The notes under the pieces were generated by a model that was not told where the DNA came from, ran no database searches, and saw only the letters and a program-made list of their open reading frames with translations. Below are positions 44,842-54,711 of a DNA stretch of 64,000 nucleotides, one piece after another (positions within the stretch are counted from its first letter, which is position 1; every line of letters starts with the position of its first letter). Location: positions 426,235-490,234 of the forward strand of contig NZ_BMNG01000001.1 in NCBI RefSeq assembly GCF_014646335.1, read 5' to 3'. The position numbers and the translations under genes were made by a program. Origin of the DNA: Streptomyces lasiicapitis. GTDB taxonomy: Bacteria; Actinomycetota; Actinomycetes; Streptomycetales; Streptomycetaceae.

Positions 44842-45903
44842 GTGGACCGCGCACACATACCCCCGCGCCGCAGGGTCGGTGTCCTTGCCGGGGCGTTGGC
44901 CGCTCTCGGCCTTGCGTTGACCGGGCTGTTCACCGCCGGTGCGCCTACGGCGGACGCCGACTCGCAGGGGCCGGCCAAGGCTGCCGCGCAAGGCAACACG
45001 GACGCGCAGGTCAAGGCCGTGCCCAAGCACGCCCTCACCGGGTACTGGCAGAACTTCAACAACGGCGCGACCGTGCAGAAGCTGAGCCAGGTGCAGGATC
45101 AGTACGACATCATCGCCGTCGCCTTCGCGGACGCCACCGGTACGCCGGGGCAGGTGACCTTCAACCTCGACTCGGCCGGGCTCGGCGGGTACACCGTCGA
45201 CCAGTTCAAGGCCGACATCAAGGCGAAGAAGGCGGCCGGCAAGTCCGTCATCGTCTCGGTCGGCGGTGAGCGCGGTGCCGTGGCGGTCAACAGCTCGGAG
45301 GCGGCGACGAATTTCGCCAACTCCGTCTACTCGCTGATGCAGGAGTACGGCTTCGACGGCGTCGACATCGACCTGGAGAACGGGCTCAACTCCACCTACA
45401 TGACCCAGGCCCTGAAGTCCCTCGGGCAGAAGGCCGGCTCCGGGTTCGTACTGACCATGGCTCCGCAGACCATCGACATGCAGAACACGAACAACGAGTA
45501 CTTCAAGACCGCGCTGAACGTGAAGGACATCCTCACGGTCGTCAACATGCAGTACTACAACAGCGGTTCGATGCTCGGATGCGACGGCAAGGTCTACAGC
45601 CAGGGCTCCGTGGACTTCCTTACCGCCCTCGCCTGCATCCAGCTCGAGGGCGGGCTCGCGCCCTCGCAGGTCGGCATCGGTACGCCCGCCTCGACGCGCG
45701 GCGCCGGTTCCGGGTACGTCGCGCCGTCCGTCGTGAACAACGCCCTCGACTGTCTGGCCAAGGGCACCAACTGCGGTTCCTTCAAGCCGTCGAAGACCTA
45801 CCCCGGCATCCGTGGCGCCATGACCTGGTCCACCAACTGGGACGCCGCCAACGGCAACGCGTGGTCCAACGCGGTCGGGCCGCACGTCCACGGGCTTCCG
45901 TAA
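44842..45903 (+). CDS. Secreted family 18 chitinase
   Basis: 353 residues from a GTG with ACGGAGG upstream. The signal peptide is at residues 1-39 (VLAGALAALGLALTGLFTAG, ending ADA). The catalytic domain has YWQNFNNG, SVIVSVGGERG and the GH18 active site FDGVDIDLENG with the proton donor Glu, then MAPQTID and the substrate loop VNMQYYNSG. There is no carbohydrate-binding module, so it corresponds to the compact single-domain endochitinases. It releases chito-oligosaccharides outside the cell, and the DasR-like site fits that duty. Confidence 0.95.
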   Translation: MDRAHIPPRRRVGVLAGALAALGLALTGLFTAGAPTADADSQGPAKAAAQGNTDAQVKAVPKHALTGYWQNFNNGATVQKLSQVQDQYDIIAVAFADATGTPGQVTFNLDSAGLGGYTVDQFKADIKAKKAAGKSVIVSVGGERGAVAVNSSEAATNFANSVYSLMQEYGFDGVDIDLENGLNSTYMTQALKSLGQKAGSGFVLTMAPQTIDMQNTNNEYFKTALNVKDILTVVNMQYYNSGSMLGCDGKVYSQGSVDFLTALACIQLEGGLAPSQVGIGTPASTRGAGSGYVAPSVVNNALDCLAKGTNCGSFKPSKTYPGIRGAMTWSTNWDAANGNAWSNAVGPHVHGLP

Positions 45904-45916
45904 GCCCGCTCGTCGC

Positions 45917-45946
45917 GCAGCGCCGCCGCTCCCCCGGCGGCGCTGC
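45917..45946. terminator. Bidirectional terminator between the chitinase and EEP genes
   Basis: Perfect 12-bp arms GCAGCGCCGCCG / CGGCGGCGCTGC with a 6-base loop, 14 bases after the chitinase stop and 25 bases from the convergent gene's stop. Confidence 0.8.
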
Positions 45947-45970
45947 CCTACCTCCTCGCGGCGGTTCCGC

Positions 45971-46945
45971 TCAGAACGTGACCCCGGCCCACAGCAGCCG
46001 GTGATCGGAGTGGATCGCGTTCGTGACGTCCGCCCAGTCGACGTGGACCGACTTCGGCACGAACATGAAGTCGATCTTCCGGTCCCCGGTCGTGCGCTCA
46101 CCGTCCCTGCACCAGAGGAACACCGGGAACGGAGCGCCGATCACGTCGCCCCAGCGGATGTCGTTCCCGCAGTGGCTGTCGACCTCCTTGAACTCCCCGC
46201 GCGCGCCCCGCCCGTAGCCGGTGTCGTAGAAGTTGTCCGGCGCCTGGTGCAGCGGCTCGGCGTTGAGGTCGCCGCCGACGAACTTGGTGAATCCGGCGTA
46301 CTCGGTGTCCAGTACGCGCTTGGCCTCCGCGGACTCGCGGCGCCGCTCCGGCTTGCTGTCGTGCGTCAAGTGCACGCTGCACAGCGCCAGTTTGCGCGAC
46401 GGCGAGGTGACGCAGAGCATCTCGCGCTGCTCCCGGTCCGCCGAGCTGCGCAGGTTGTGTTCCTTGACCGTCGTGCGGTCGAAGCCGAGGTCGTTGCGGA
46501 CGAGCAGGCCGTTGCCGAACTGGGTGCGCTGCTCCGGCGGCAGGTCCACCGGGTGCTTACAGGTGGCCATGGGCCCGCCCGCGGACGTCTGGACCGGGTC
46601 GAAGAAGATCTCGTACTCGCCCGCCAGCCTGTCCCGCAGCCGGCCCGACCAGTCCGCGCAGCCCTCGTTGAGGGTCATGAACGCGGGCTTGCGGTCCTGG
46701 ACGCTGCGGACCAGCGCGTCCGGCGCCTCGTCGCCGGTGTCGCCGTGCTCGGCGTTGCCTCCGGCCATGTTGAACTGGCCTATTTGGTACGAGGCCGTGC
46801 GTGCGGGGTCCGGCTCGGCCGAGCCCGCCGGTGCCGCCCACAGCGTCCCGCCGCCGAGCAGTGCCGCCACCGCGATGAACGTACGGGACGTGCGAGTCGT
46901 ACGGGACGTACGGGTGACTCTTCGTGCCGCTTTCGCGGATTCCAT
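45971..46945 (-). CDS. Secreted endonuclease/exonuclease/phosphatase-family protein
   Basis: 324 residues from an ATG at 46945 with AGGGGGAACG. The signal peptide is at 1-43 (TFIAVAALLGGGTLWAAPAGSA). EEP-fold motifs in order: QIGQFNMAGGN, MTLNEGCADW (metal-binding Glu), LCSVHLTHD, FVGGDLNAEP and the final TNAIHSDHRLLWAGVTF with the catalytic Asp-His pair. Such exported enzymes are DNases, phosphodiesterases or sphingomyelinase-like phospholipases. Which of these applies here is open. Confidence 0.88.
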   Translation of the reverse strand: MESAKAARRVTRTSRTTRTSRTFIAVAALLGGGTLWAAPAGSAEPDPARTASYQIGQFNMAGGNAEHGDTGDEAPDALVRSVQDRKPAFMTLNEGCADWSGRLRDRLAGEYEIFFDPVQTSAGGPMATCKHPVDLPPEQRTQFGNGLLVRNDLGFDRTTVKEHNLRSSADREQREMLCVTSPSRKLALCSVHLTHDSKPERRRESAEAKRVLDTEYAGFTKFVGGDLNAEPLHQAPDNFYDTGYGRGARGEFKEVDSHCGNDIRWGDVIGAPFPVFLWCRDGERTTGDRKIDFMFVPKSVHVDWADVTNAIHSDHRLLWAGVTF

Positions 46946-47107
46946 CGTTCCCCCTGATCGTCTCCCGGGCTCCCCCTCCTCCCGGCGGGAGGAGGGACGG
47001 CAACGAACGTACAACTCCCGTTCGCTGCTTGCCTGTTGGGACCAGAAAGGAACCGGAAGGGGACCAGGAAGGGACCAGAACGGGGCTGGATGTCGCTGGC
47101 GCGACGG

Positions 47108-48469
47108 TCAGAACAGGCGGTCCCAGTCCACGTCCATGACCTGCTTGACGCACAGCACCAGGAACAGCAGGCCCGCGGCCGCCAGCATGCCGTTGCTGAG
47201 CCAGCTGTTGCGCCACTCCTTGGGCGTGCGCGTGGAGTTGAGCAGCCACAGGAGCGTGAGCGCCAGGAACGGCATGAAGAAGGCGCCGAGTACGCCGTAC
47301 GCGACGACCAGGCCGAAGGGCTCGTCGAGGAAGAGCAGGCCCATGGGCGGGAAGGTGAGCCAGAGCATGTAGGCGCGGAACGGCAGGGACTTCTCGCGCT
47401 TGCCCGCGGCGACTTCCTTGACCATGTCGCTCTCCCCGTCGGCGACCCCGTCGGCGGGGACACCGGACTTCCGCTCCCTCGCGATCCGCTCCACGAAGTC
47501 CGCGAACATCAGGCTCACCCCGTGCCACACCCCTATCAGCGCCCCGAACGACGTCGCGAAGAAGCCGATCAGGAAGAGGTTCGCCGTCACCGCGCCGAAG
47601 CGGTCCTCCAGGACGTCGCCGAGCTGGATCAGGCCCTTGTCGCCGGAGGTGAGCGCGATGTGCGAGGAGTGGAGCAGCTCGGCGCCGATGATCAGCATGG
47701 CGACGACGAAGACACCGGTGGTGATGTACGCGACGCGGTTGTCGAGGCGCATCACCCTGATCCAGGTGATGTCGGTCCAGCCCTTGGAGTTCACCCAGTA
47801 CCCGTACGCCGCCATGGTGATGGTGCCGCCGACGCCGCCGATCAGGCCGAGGGTGTAGAGGATCGAGCCGTCCGGCAGTACGGGGGCCAGGCCCGCGACG
47901 GCGTCCGGCAGGTCCGGCGAGACCCTGATCGCGACGTACACGACGATCAGGAACTTCATGCCGATCACGACCGTCATGACCTTCTCGAAGACGGCGTACC
48001 GGTTGAACCAGACGAAGCCGAGGCCAAGCAGGCCGCAGATGATCGCCCACGTCTTGATGCCGGGCCCGTCCGGGAAGAGCGCGACCAGCGGCAGCGCGCT
48101 GGACGACATCGCCGTGGCGCCGTACACGAAGCCCCAGATGACGACGTAGATCGCGAAGTAGTACGTCGTCCACTGGCCGAGGCTGCGCCAGCCCTCGAAG
48201 AGGGTGCGGCCGGTGGCCAGATGCCAGCGGCCGGTCGCCTCCGCGAGGGAGATCTTGACGAGGCAGCCGATGATCGCCGCCCACAGCAGGGTGTAGCCGA
48301 ACTTGCTGCCCGCGATCAGGGTGGCGACGAGGTCGCCCGCGCCGACGCCGGTCGCGGCGACGACGATGCCGGGGCCCACGTACTTCCAACTGGCCTTGCG
48401 CAGCGGCCTGCCGCCGCGACCGTCACCTGTGCCGACCTCGCCGATGCCGCCGCCTGTCGTTTCAGCCAT
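47108..48469 (-). CDS. Nramp-like divalent cation transporter
   Basis: 453 residues with about 11 membrane helices. The first helix reads [20 protein letters not shown], and the later [14 protein letters not shown] and [17 protein letters not shown] segments fit the Nramp fold. The canonical DPGN metal motif of helix 1 is replaced here by ATGVGAGD, as in the Mg/Al-type Nramp-related group, so Mn/Fe selectivity should not be assumed. The gene stands alone, divergent from the zinc carboxypeptidase. The 162 bases downstream toward the EEP gene hold no recognisable element. Confidence 0.88.
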   Translation of the reverse strand: MAETTGGGIGEVGTGDGRGGRPLRKASWKYVGPGIVVAATGVGAGDLVATLIAGSKFGYTLLWAAIIGCLVKISLAEATGRWHLATGRTLFEGWRSLGQWTTYYFAIYVVIWGFVYGATAMSSSALPLVALFPDGPGIKTWAIICGLLGLGFVWFNRYAVFEKVMTVVIGMKFLIVVYVAIRVSPDLPDAVAGLAPVLPDGSILYTLGLIGGVGGTITMAAYGYWVNSKGWTDITWIRVMRLDNRVAYITTGVFVVAMLIIGAELLHSSHIALTSGDKGLIQLGDVLEDRFGAVTANLFLIGFFATSFGALIGVWHGVSLMFADFVERIARERKSGVPADGVADGESDMVKEVAAGKREKSLPFRAYMLWLTFPPMGLLFLDEPFGLVVAYGVLGAFFMPFLALTLLWLLNSTRTPKEWRNSWLSNGMLAAAGLLFLVLCVKQVMDVDWDRLF

Positions 48470-48742
48470 GCGATCAAGAAAGCGCATGGGCGCGTGGGGC
48501 ACAAGGGGTCGTACGGCACGCTCGTGCCGGGCCGGACCTCGGGAGTCCGCATTTCATCGGATTCACACAGACGACTCAAAGGTGTGTTGACCGGAGCATG
48601 CCAGCCCAGCACGATGGGCCCGCACACCGCGCACGTCGTGCGTCCCGCACCGCCGCCACACCGCACGGCCGCTCCATCGCACCGCCGCACCGCCGCTCCA
48701 CATGCGTCGCCTGAACAACCCCCCACCCCCACAGGAGCATTC

Positions 48743-50098
48743 ATGCGACTTCGCATCCGCGGAAAGAGATCAGCGGCCCTCGCGGCCGTACTCGCCCTCG
48801 CGGTCGCGGCGCCCATCAGCGCCACCGCGTCCGACACCTCGTCGCCGTCGGCCAAGAAGACCGCGGAGAGGGCGGCGGCCGCCACCGCGGCCGACGAGAA
48901 CGTACGGCAGTACTCCATCCCGGGTCCCTCGACCCCCGCCGCGCGCACGGCGGTCGCCGCCACCGGCGTGTCCATCGACGAGGCGAGCGACCACGCGGTC
49001 GTCGTCACGGCGGACGCCGCCCAGGCCAAGAAGCTGCGCGCGCTCGGCTACAAGCTGAAGGTGCTGCCCGCGCCGCCCGCGCGTACGGACGGCAAGCGCG
49101 TCGAGGTACGGGACTTCCCGCCCGCCGACGCCCGCTATCACAACTACGCGGAGATGACCGCGGAGATCGACCAGCGCATCCAGCAGTACCCGAGCCTGAT
49201 GAGCAAGCGCGTCATCGGCAAGTCGTACCAGGGCCGCGACATCGTCGCCATCAAGATCAGCGACAACGTCGGCACGGACGAGAACGAGCCCGAGGTCCTC
49301 TTCACCCACCACCAGCACGCCCGTGAGCACCTGACGGTGGAGATGGCCCTCTACCTGCTGCGCGAACTCGGCGCGGGCTACGGCACCGACGCCCGCATCA
49401 AGAAGATGCTCGACTCGCGCGAGATCTGGATCGTGCCGGACATGAACCCCGACGGCGGCGAGTACGACATCGCCACCGGCTCCTACCGCAGCTGGCGCCT
49501 GAACCGGCAGCCCAACTCCGGCGGCGCCACCGGCACCGACCTGAACCGCAACTGGAACTTCAAGTGGGGCTGCTGCGGCGGCTCCTCCGGCACCCCCGGC
49601 TCCGAGACCTACCGCGGCCGGTCCGCCGAGTCCGCCCCCGAGGTCAAGGTCGTCGCCGACTTCGTACGCAGCCGGGTCGTCGGCGGCAAGCAGCAGATCA
49701 AGGCCGGCGTCGACTTCCACACGTACAGCGAACTGGTCCTGTGGCCCTACGGCTACACCTACGCCGACACCGCCCCCGGCCTCACCCAGGACGACCGCGA
49801 CGCCCACGCCGCGGTCGGCCGCAAGATGGCCGCGAGCAACGGTTACACCCCCGAGCAGGCCAGCGACCTCTACATCACCGACGGCACCATAGACGACTGG
49901 CTCTGGGGCAACCAGAAGATCTTCAGCTACACCTTCGAGATGTACCCGCGCTCCGGCGGCGGCGGTTTCTACCCGCCCGACGAGGTCATCGAACGCGAGA
50001 CGTCCCGCAACAAGGACGCGGTGCTGCAGCTCCTGGAGAACTCGGACTGCATGTATCGGTCTATTGGGAAGGAGCAGCAGTACTGCTCCGGCACATGA
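48743..50098 (+). CDS. Secreted M14 zinc carboxypeptidase
   Basis: 451 residues from an ATG at 48743 with AGGAG upstream. Signal peptide 1-29 ([19 protein letters not shown]). A propeptide reaches to about 130, then the M14 domain: zinc ligands His192 and Glu195 (HQHAREH) and His326 ([14 protein letters not shown]), substrate Arg in DLNRNW, and catalytic Glu399 in YTFEMYP. The GCCGGSSG insertion and the Asp-rich C-terminal loop fit carboxypeptidase T-type enzymes. It removes C-terminal residues from extracellular proteins. The 273-base upstream region has no clear site. Confidence 0.95.
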   Translation: MRLRIRGKRSAALAAVLALAVAAPISATASDTSSPSAKKTAERAAAATAADENVRQYSIPGPSTPAARTAVAATGVSIDEASDHAVVVTADAAQAKKLRALGYKLKVLPAPPARTDGKRVEVRDFPPADARYHNYAEMTAEIDQRIQQYPSLMSKRVIGKSYQGRDIVAIKISDNVGTDENEPEVLFTHHQHAREHLTVEMALYLLRELGAGYGTDARIKKMLDSREIWIVPDMNPDGGEYDIATGSYRSWRLNRQPNSGGATGTDLNRNWNFKWGCCGGSSGTPGSETYRGRSAESAPEVKVVADFVRSRVVGGKQQIKAGVDFHTYSELVLWPYGYTYADTAPGLTQDDRDAHAAVGRKMAASNGYTPEQASDLYITDGTIDDWLWGNQKIFSYTFEMYPRSGGGGFYPPDEVIERETSRNKDAVLQLLENSDCMYRSIGKEQQYCSGT

Positions 50099-50115
50099 GC
50101 CTGTCCGACACACGA

Positions 50116-50144
50116 CGTGGGGCGTCCGGTTCGGGCGCCCCACG
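50116..50144. terminator. Terminator after the carboxypeptidase
   Basis: 9-bp arms CGTGGGGCG / CGCCCCACG with an 11-base loop, 18 bases past the stop. It lies between convergent genes and may also stop the minus-strand operon ending at 50161. Confidence 0.7.
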
Positions 50145-50160
50145 CCCGTGCGCCTTGCCG

Positions 50161-50802
50161 TCAGGCGCCCCTCGGTGCGCCGAGGGTCGGTGGGCCTGCT
50201 GGGAGGGGCGTGTTGCTGTCGCAGCGGTACACCTGCCGGGTGACCATGCGGAGGGCTTCTGTGGCTAGTTCAGCGAAGGCTTTGGTGTCAGAGCTGTCGG
50301 CCGAGAATTCCTTCCCTGCGTCGACGCTCACCTCGATGACTCCCGTCTCACCGTCGTCTCGACAGTCGAGCAGGAGCGCTGCGCCATGCTTCGACGCATA
50401 TCCGTATGACTCTCCGACAGAGAGTGACGCATTGCCCGGAGTCTTGGACTCTTTCTTGGCTTGCCCCCTCGCGTCGTCGGCCGCCGTGATCCCAAGGGAG
50501 GGTTCGTTGAAGTGACGGTTGTACTCAACCCTTATCCGCTGGCCCCCGCCGGTGACGGTGCAGGTTGGGGGCGGCTCGCCGGGACGGAAGGCCGTACCGA
50601 ACTCAGTCCCGTTGATGTACTCGAAGTACCGCTTCCCGCTCTTCGGCAGAATCTGGGCGGCGGCTTTCGCCGGCAACGATTCATCGCATACCCGGGCAGG
50701 TACGGAAACAGCAGTCTCATCAGATGGCGACAGCTGCCATACGGCAACGCCCACGGAGGCTGCAACTGCGGCAGAAATGGCACCCCACAAGATTTTCCTC
50801 AC
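50161..50802 (-). CDS. Membrane-anchored secreted protein, last gene of the T7-like module
   Basis: 213 residues from a GTG at 50802 whose GTGA overlaps the previous stop. An N-terminal signal anchor (ILWGAISAAVAASVGVAVWQL) is followed by an extracytoplasmic domain with paired cysteines (RVCDESLP, PPTCTV, LLLDCRDD, VYRCDS), so probably two disulfides. I do not recognise the family. It occupies the same place in its operon as the lipoprotein at 34235-35035. Confidence 0.8.
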   Translation of the reverse strand: MRKILWGAISAAVAASVGVAVWQLSPSDETAVSVPARVCDESLPAKAAAQILPKSGKRYFEYINGTEFGTAFRPGEPPPTCTVTGGGQRIRVEYNRHFNEPSLGITAADDARGQAKKESKTPGNASLSVGESYGYASKHGAALLLDCRDDGETGVIEVSVDAGKEFSADSSDTKAFAELATEALRMVTRQVYRCDSNTPLPAGPPTLGAPRGA

Positions 50803-52976
50803 CCGGCGCCACCTCCACCCTGCATCTCAAGTCTGTAGAAGACCTGAATGTCCTTTTGCGCAGCATCAGCCAGTACAGTTGCCTTGCGCTCCGAGTAGCC
50901 CTGCTCCAGGGCGGCCCGATGGGTTGCGTCAAACACCGCCTTGCCGGAACTGTCGAGTTGATCGTTCAAGAAATCGTCTCTCTCCTGGCCTGCCACATCA
51001 CTTGAGTCTCGAGTGTATTTTTCAACGACGGACTCACGGGCATCCTCGGCGACCCAGCTGACCACATCACCGACAACCGGAAACTTGTTGGCCCCGAGGT
51101 CAATGACGCGCCCAGCCCACTTGTCAGCGGTGCGAATGCCCTCGTTGAATTCCGCGTCCTGCGCGATTCTGTCGTCGTAGACGGCCTGCGTGCGCGCTTC
51201 TGCCATGACTCCCGCGATCTGGCCACCTGGAGACACCAGGTTCTTCACGTCCGTCGCGATCATGCCGTCGGACATTCCGCTTCGATCCCGAAGAGTCTCG
51301 TTGACGAGATCCGTGGTGACGGACTGCTGGGCATTGAGGATGGCACCGTAGGCGTCGGGGTCCTTCCCGACCGCCCCCAGGAAGTCCCGCAGTGTGGAAC
51401 CCCCCACCGAGCCAAGGTCCGCGTTACTTCCGTTGGTCGCGATCCGCCTCTCCCCGTTCATCCCGTCCTGGAAGTCCCGCATGTACTCCGCCGTGATGTT
51501 CCCCATGCTGCCCCGCAGCTTCGAATCCTCGAGGATTTCCGGATTGTTGCCGTAGTAGTCCACGAGACGGTTGACGAAGGACGCGCTGGCGTCCGAGTGG
51601 GGCTTCGGTGGTGCGTCGGCGTCGTAGGGGGTGCGGATGGCCGCCGATTCAAGGGCGTGGCCCAGGCTGGTCTCGTACTGGTCGCGGGGGCCGCTGCCGA
51701 TACCCAGCGGTTCGGCGGCGTCGTAGAAGCTGTTGCGGGAGCCGTCCCCGTGGCCGACGAGGTAGTCCCAGTTGCTCTTGGCGTCGGGACCGCTGTGGAA
51801 GAACTGGAGGGACGCGTCTGGATTGTGGCTGAGGGACTCCATGAATCCGGAAACCGCGTCGCCGGGGGCGTCAGGGAGGTAGTTGAACTGGTTCGCGGGA
51901 GGACGCGACTCGAAGGGGGACAGCCCCTTCTCGTGCTCCAGGAGTTTGCCGCCGTAGTCCTGAAGGAACTTGGTGTCGAACTTCCCCCTCTGCATCAGGC
52001 TCGACATGACGTCGAAGCCGTACGGCGGGGTGCCCGCGCCGAATCCCGGTGCGGCGGGCAGGCGTTGGCCGCCGGCCTCGATCATGTCCTTCTTCCACGC
52101 GTCCATCGCCGGGCTGTCGACGCTGGTGGCCGCGGCCAGTGTGAGGCTCAGGTTCTCCTGCACGCCTCCCAGGATCTCGGCGCGTTCGCGCCCCACCGCG
52201 CCCAACGTGTCGGCCGGGTGGGCGAGGTCGCGCCAGAAGCGGAGTGTGCCCTCGGCGCCCAGCTTGGTGGCGAAGCGCTCGCCGAATGCGGGAGTGTCGC
52301 GGTAGCGGGCGAGGTCGTCGTTGAAGCGCTTGAGCTTCTCGTCGCTCCATCCGGCGACGTCGCCCTTGGCGACCTCCTTGGCCCAGCGGTCGGCGTCGGC
52401 CCGGCCCTGAAGGTCCTTCGCGTGATCGAGGCTGTTCACACGGACGTCGGAGAAGTCGTGCTTGCCGCGTGCCAGTGCCCGCAGGGCCCGTTCGGCGACC
52501 CGGTCCGTCTCGTCCGCCTCCTGGAGGACTCGCGTCGCGTCCCGCATGGTCGCGATCAGATCCATCTGCGTGGGAACGCCGTCCTTGGCGGCGTCCCGCG
52601 GAGAGCGAGCCTCCGCCCCGCCCTCCGCAGTGATGCGGATGTCGCGCTTCGCGGCGCTGTCCGCCACACTCTGCATCTCCTCCTTGTGCCGGGCGAACGC
52701 CTTGAGCGCACCCTGAAGCACCGCGAGGACGCTCTGTGCCGACGTGACGGCGTCGTCGAACTCGGACGCCGTCCTGACCACGAACGCCTTGCCCACCGTG
52801 GCGTTCACGCCCTTCCAGTCGGCGAGCTCCGCCTTGCGCTTGAGAAGGGCCGCGCTGTCGCCGCCGCCCCCGCCGGTGGCCAGCTCACTCAGACGCCGCG
52901 TCATCACCTCCCAGTCGTCCACGGCCGACGCCAGTTTGCCCAGCCTCAGCCCAAGAAGGTCCTGAACGGTCAGCAT
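50799..52976 (-). CDS. Large helical DUF6571-like protein, T7SS-associated
   Basis: 725 residues, almost wholly alpha-helical, with no signal peptide. Residues 1-100 are an Esx-like hairpin (LSELATGGGGGDSAALLKRKAELADWKGVNATVGKAF contains a W-x-G). The middle has the recurring DUF6571 features FMESLSHNPDASLQFFH, NWDYLVGHG and LGHALESAAI. The C-terminus (DIQVFYRLEMQGGGGAG) ends in glycines. Proteins like this accompany Esx and mycosin genes in actinobacteria and may be exported or serve as partners. Their function is unknown. Confidence 0.78.
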   Translation of the reverse strand: MLTVQDLLGLRLGKLASAVDDWEVMTRRLSELATGGGGGDSAALLKRKAELADWKGVNATVGKAFVVRTASEFDDAVTSAQSVLAVLQGALKAFARHKEEMQSVADSAAKRDIRITAEGGAEARSPRDAAKDGVPTQMDLIATMRDATRVLQEADETDRVAERALRALARGKHDFSDVRVNSLDHAKDLQGRADADRWAKEVAKGDVAGWSDEKLKRFNDDLARYRDTPAFGERFATKLGAEGTLRFWRDLAHPADTLGAVGRERAEILGGVQENLSLTLAAATSVDSPAMDAWKKDMIEAGGQRLPAAPGFGAGTPPYGFDVMSSLMQRGKFDTKFLQDYGGKLLEHEKGLSPFESRPPANQFNYLPDAPGDAVSGFMESLSHNPDASLQFFHSGPDAKSNWDYLVGHGDGSRNSFYDAAEPLGIGSGPRDQYETSLGHALESAAIRTPYDADAPPKPHSDASASFVNRLVDYYGNNPEILEDSKLRGSMGNITAEYMRDFQDGMNGERRIATNGSNADLGSVGGSTLRDFLGAVGKDPDAYGAILNAQQSVTTDLVNETLRDRSGMSDGMIATDVKNLVSPGGQIAGVMAEARTQAVYDDRIAQDAEFNEGIRTADKWAGRVIDLGANKFPVVGDVVSWVAEDARESVVEKYTRDSSDVAGQERDDFLNDQLDSSGKAVFDATHRAALEQGYSERKATVLADAAQKDIQVFYRLEMQGGGGAG

Positions 52977-53007
52977 GCCCTCGCCCTCGTGTCCCTCTCC
53001 GGCTCCG

Positions 53008-53424
53008 TCACTTCATGTACTTGTCGATGACCGACACGGAGACGGACGTGGCGACCTTGTCGTCGTCCTTCTTGTGCTGTGCGCGTGTGAAGTCGAGGTG
53101 GTTGGAGATGTGGCCGCACGCGTCCACGAGGGTCCTGGACTTGGAGTTCCAGGCGTCGTGCAGTTCGGTGAGGGCGGAGCCCATGTCGAGTCCTTCATTG
53201 GACAGTTCGACTGCGGCTCCGAATGTGCTCTCCCGCGCGTGGTCGGAGTCCTTCCGGAGACGATCGCGAAGCCTGTAGGCGATACCGCCGAGCGCGCCCA
53301 GCTCGTCGTCATGGACGACCAGGTCCGCAGCCGTGCTCGGCCCCGTCACGCTGTTGAGCCGGGTGCGGTCCGCATGCCCTTGTGCGACGGCGGCCTTCAG
53401 TTGCTCCCACTCGTCCCATGTCAT
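53008..53424 (-). CDS. Small helical Esx/chaperone-like protein
   Basis: 138 residues from an ATG at 53424 with GGGAGG upstream. The whole sequence is two long helices with an A-E-L-x-x-A-W-x-S-K turn (LTELHDAWNSKSRTLVDACGHI), close to ESX partner proteins. It resembles the 147-residue protein at 36461-36904 at its N-terminus. It sits between the mycosin gene, whose stop is 1 base upstream, and the 725-residue gene. Confidence 0.8.
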   Translation of the reverse strand: MTWDEWEQLKAAVAQGHADRTRLNSVTGPSTAADLVVHDDELGALGGIAYRLRDRLRKDSDHARESTFGAAVELSNEGLDMGSALTELHDAWNSKSRTLVDACGHISNHLDFTRAQHKKDDDKVATSVSVSVIDKYMK

Positions 53425-53425
53425 C

Positions 53426-54682
53426 TCATGGCCTCCCTGTGACGCGCGCGTACGCGGCGGACCTGCGCTTGCGGACGGCCATGACGGCAGCCGCCCCACC
53501 GATCAACGCCGCGGCGCCGACACCCGTCACGATCCACGTTGTTGTGCTTGTTCCGCCGTCGCTGCCTTCGGTGACCGCCGGGGCTGCGGCTGAGGTCTTT
53601 TCGTCGTCAGGTCTCGCCGCTTCGGATTCGGATGGCGAAGGGGCGGGCGACGTGGACGCGGCCTGCTTCAGGTCCGGCAGGGGGTAGACGTCGGCCGGGC
53701 CCGGGTCGCCGGGGTTCTGCAGGGCGACGCGGGGGCGGATGATGCCGTAGCCGATGGAGTCGTTGCGCTTGGCGCCGTCCGTGGGGCCGCCGATGGTGTT
53801 CAGCATGACCCGCAGGACCTGGTTGTTCGTCCAGTCCGGGTGCTTGGACCAGATGAGGGCTGCGCTGGCGGAGGCGAGGGCGGTGGCGTCGCTGGTGCCG
53901 TGGCCTTTGCAGGTGCCGTTGCCGTTCGGGCACGCTGTGTAGGTCTCATCGCCGGGTGCGGCGATGTCCACCTGTGGGCCGTACTGGGATTCCTTGGTCT
54001 TGCGGAGGTTCTTGCCGATGGCGCCGACTCCGACTACGCCGGGGGTTCCGGCTGGATAGTTGAGACTGGACGTTCCCTTGTTGCCAGTGGCGGCAAGGAC
54101 GAGCGAGCCCTTGTCGTGGGCGTACTTCACAGCGGCTGTGAGTTGTTTCGACCCCTTGAAGACGCCCATCGAGATGTTGATGACCTGGGCGCCGGAGTCG
54201 GCCGCATAGCGGATTCCGTGGCTGAACTCCGCGTTGGCCTCCCTCGTGTACCGGTTGGCGTCCAGCCCATGGTCCGACGTTCGGATGGGCAGAATTTTGG
54301 AGTCAGGCGCAAGGCCAAGGGTGCCGGTGCCTCCACCTCCCCGGCCCGTACCCGCGATCAACAGGGCCATGGTGGTCCCATGCCCCTCGTAGTCGGTGTG
54401 TTCGTCCCCCGCAGACCTCGGAGCCAGGTCCCGTCCGGGGAGCACCCGGCCCCGGAGGTCGGGCAGGCTGTCATCAACGCCCGTGTCAATGACGGCTACT
54501 GTGACGCCTTTGCCCGTGCTGGTCTGCCACATCTGCTCGGCCTTCATGGCGTTGAGATGCCACTGCTTCTCGCGGATGGACTCCGCGTGCGCGGGAGCGG
54601 CGGCAACGCCGACCAGCAACAGGCCAACGGTGCCGGAGATCATGGTTCCGGACCGATCACTCCACATCGTGCTGGCACGCAT
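53426..54682 (-). CDS. mycP: Mycosin-type subtilisin protease
   Basis: 418 residues. Signal peptide about 1-33 (SGTVGLLLVGVAAAPAHA). S8 protease triad Asp66 (AVIDTGVDD), His101 (YEGHGTTMA) and Ser264 (GHGTSDATALAS), with oxyanion Asn201. A Pro/Ser linker and a C-terminal membrane helix (WIVTGVGAAALIGGAAAVMAV) plus a basic tail complete the mycosin layout. Mycosins are bound to the outer face of the membrane and stabilise or process type VII secretion complexes. The neighbours are Esx-like proteins, which fits, yet no EccB-E gene is in the window. Confidence 0.93.
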   Translation of the reverse strand: MRASTMWSDRSGTMISGTVGLLLVGVAAAPAHAESIREKQWHLNAMKAEQMWQTSTGKGVTVAVIDTGVDDSLPDLRGRVLPGRDLAPRSAGDEHTDYEGHGTTMALLIAGTGRGGGGTGTLGLAPDSKILPIRTSDHGLDANRYTREANAEFSHGIRYAADSGAQVINISMGVFKGSKQLTAAVKYAHDKGSLVLAATGNKGTSSLNYPAGTPGVVGVGAIGKNLRKTKESQYGPQVDIAAPGDETYTACPNGNGTCKGHGTSDATALASASAALIWSKHPDWTNNQVLRVMLNTIGGPTDGAKRNDSIGYGIIRPRVALQNPGDPGPADVYPLPDLKQAASTSPAPSPSESEAARPDDEKTSAAAPAVTEGSDGGTSTTTWIVTGVGAAALIGGAAAVMAVRKRRSAAYARVTGRP

Positions 54683-54711
54683 CTGTTTCCTCTGGGTTTC
54701 TCGCTACAGGG

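Noticed and set aside
50099..50160. Separate small gene after the carboxypeptidase
   Set aside because: The interval is only 62 bases and is filled by the terminator hairpin.
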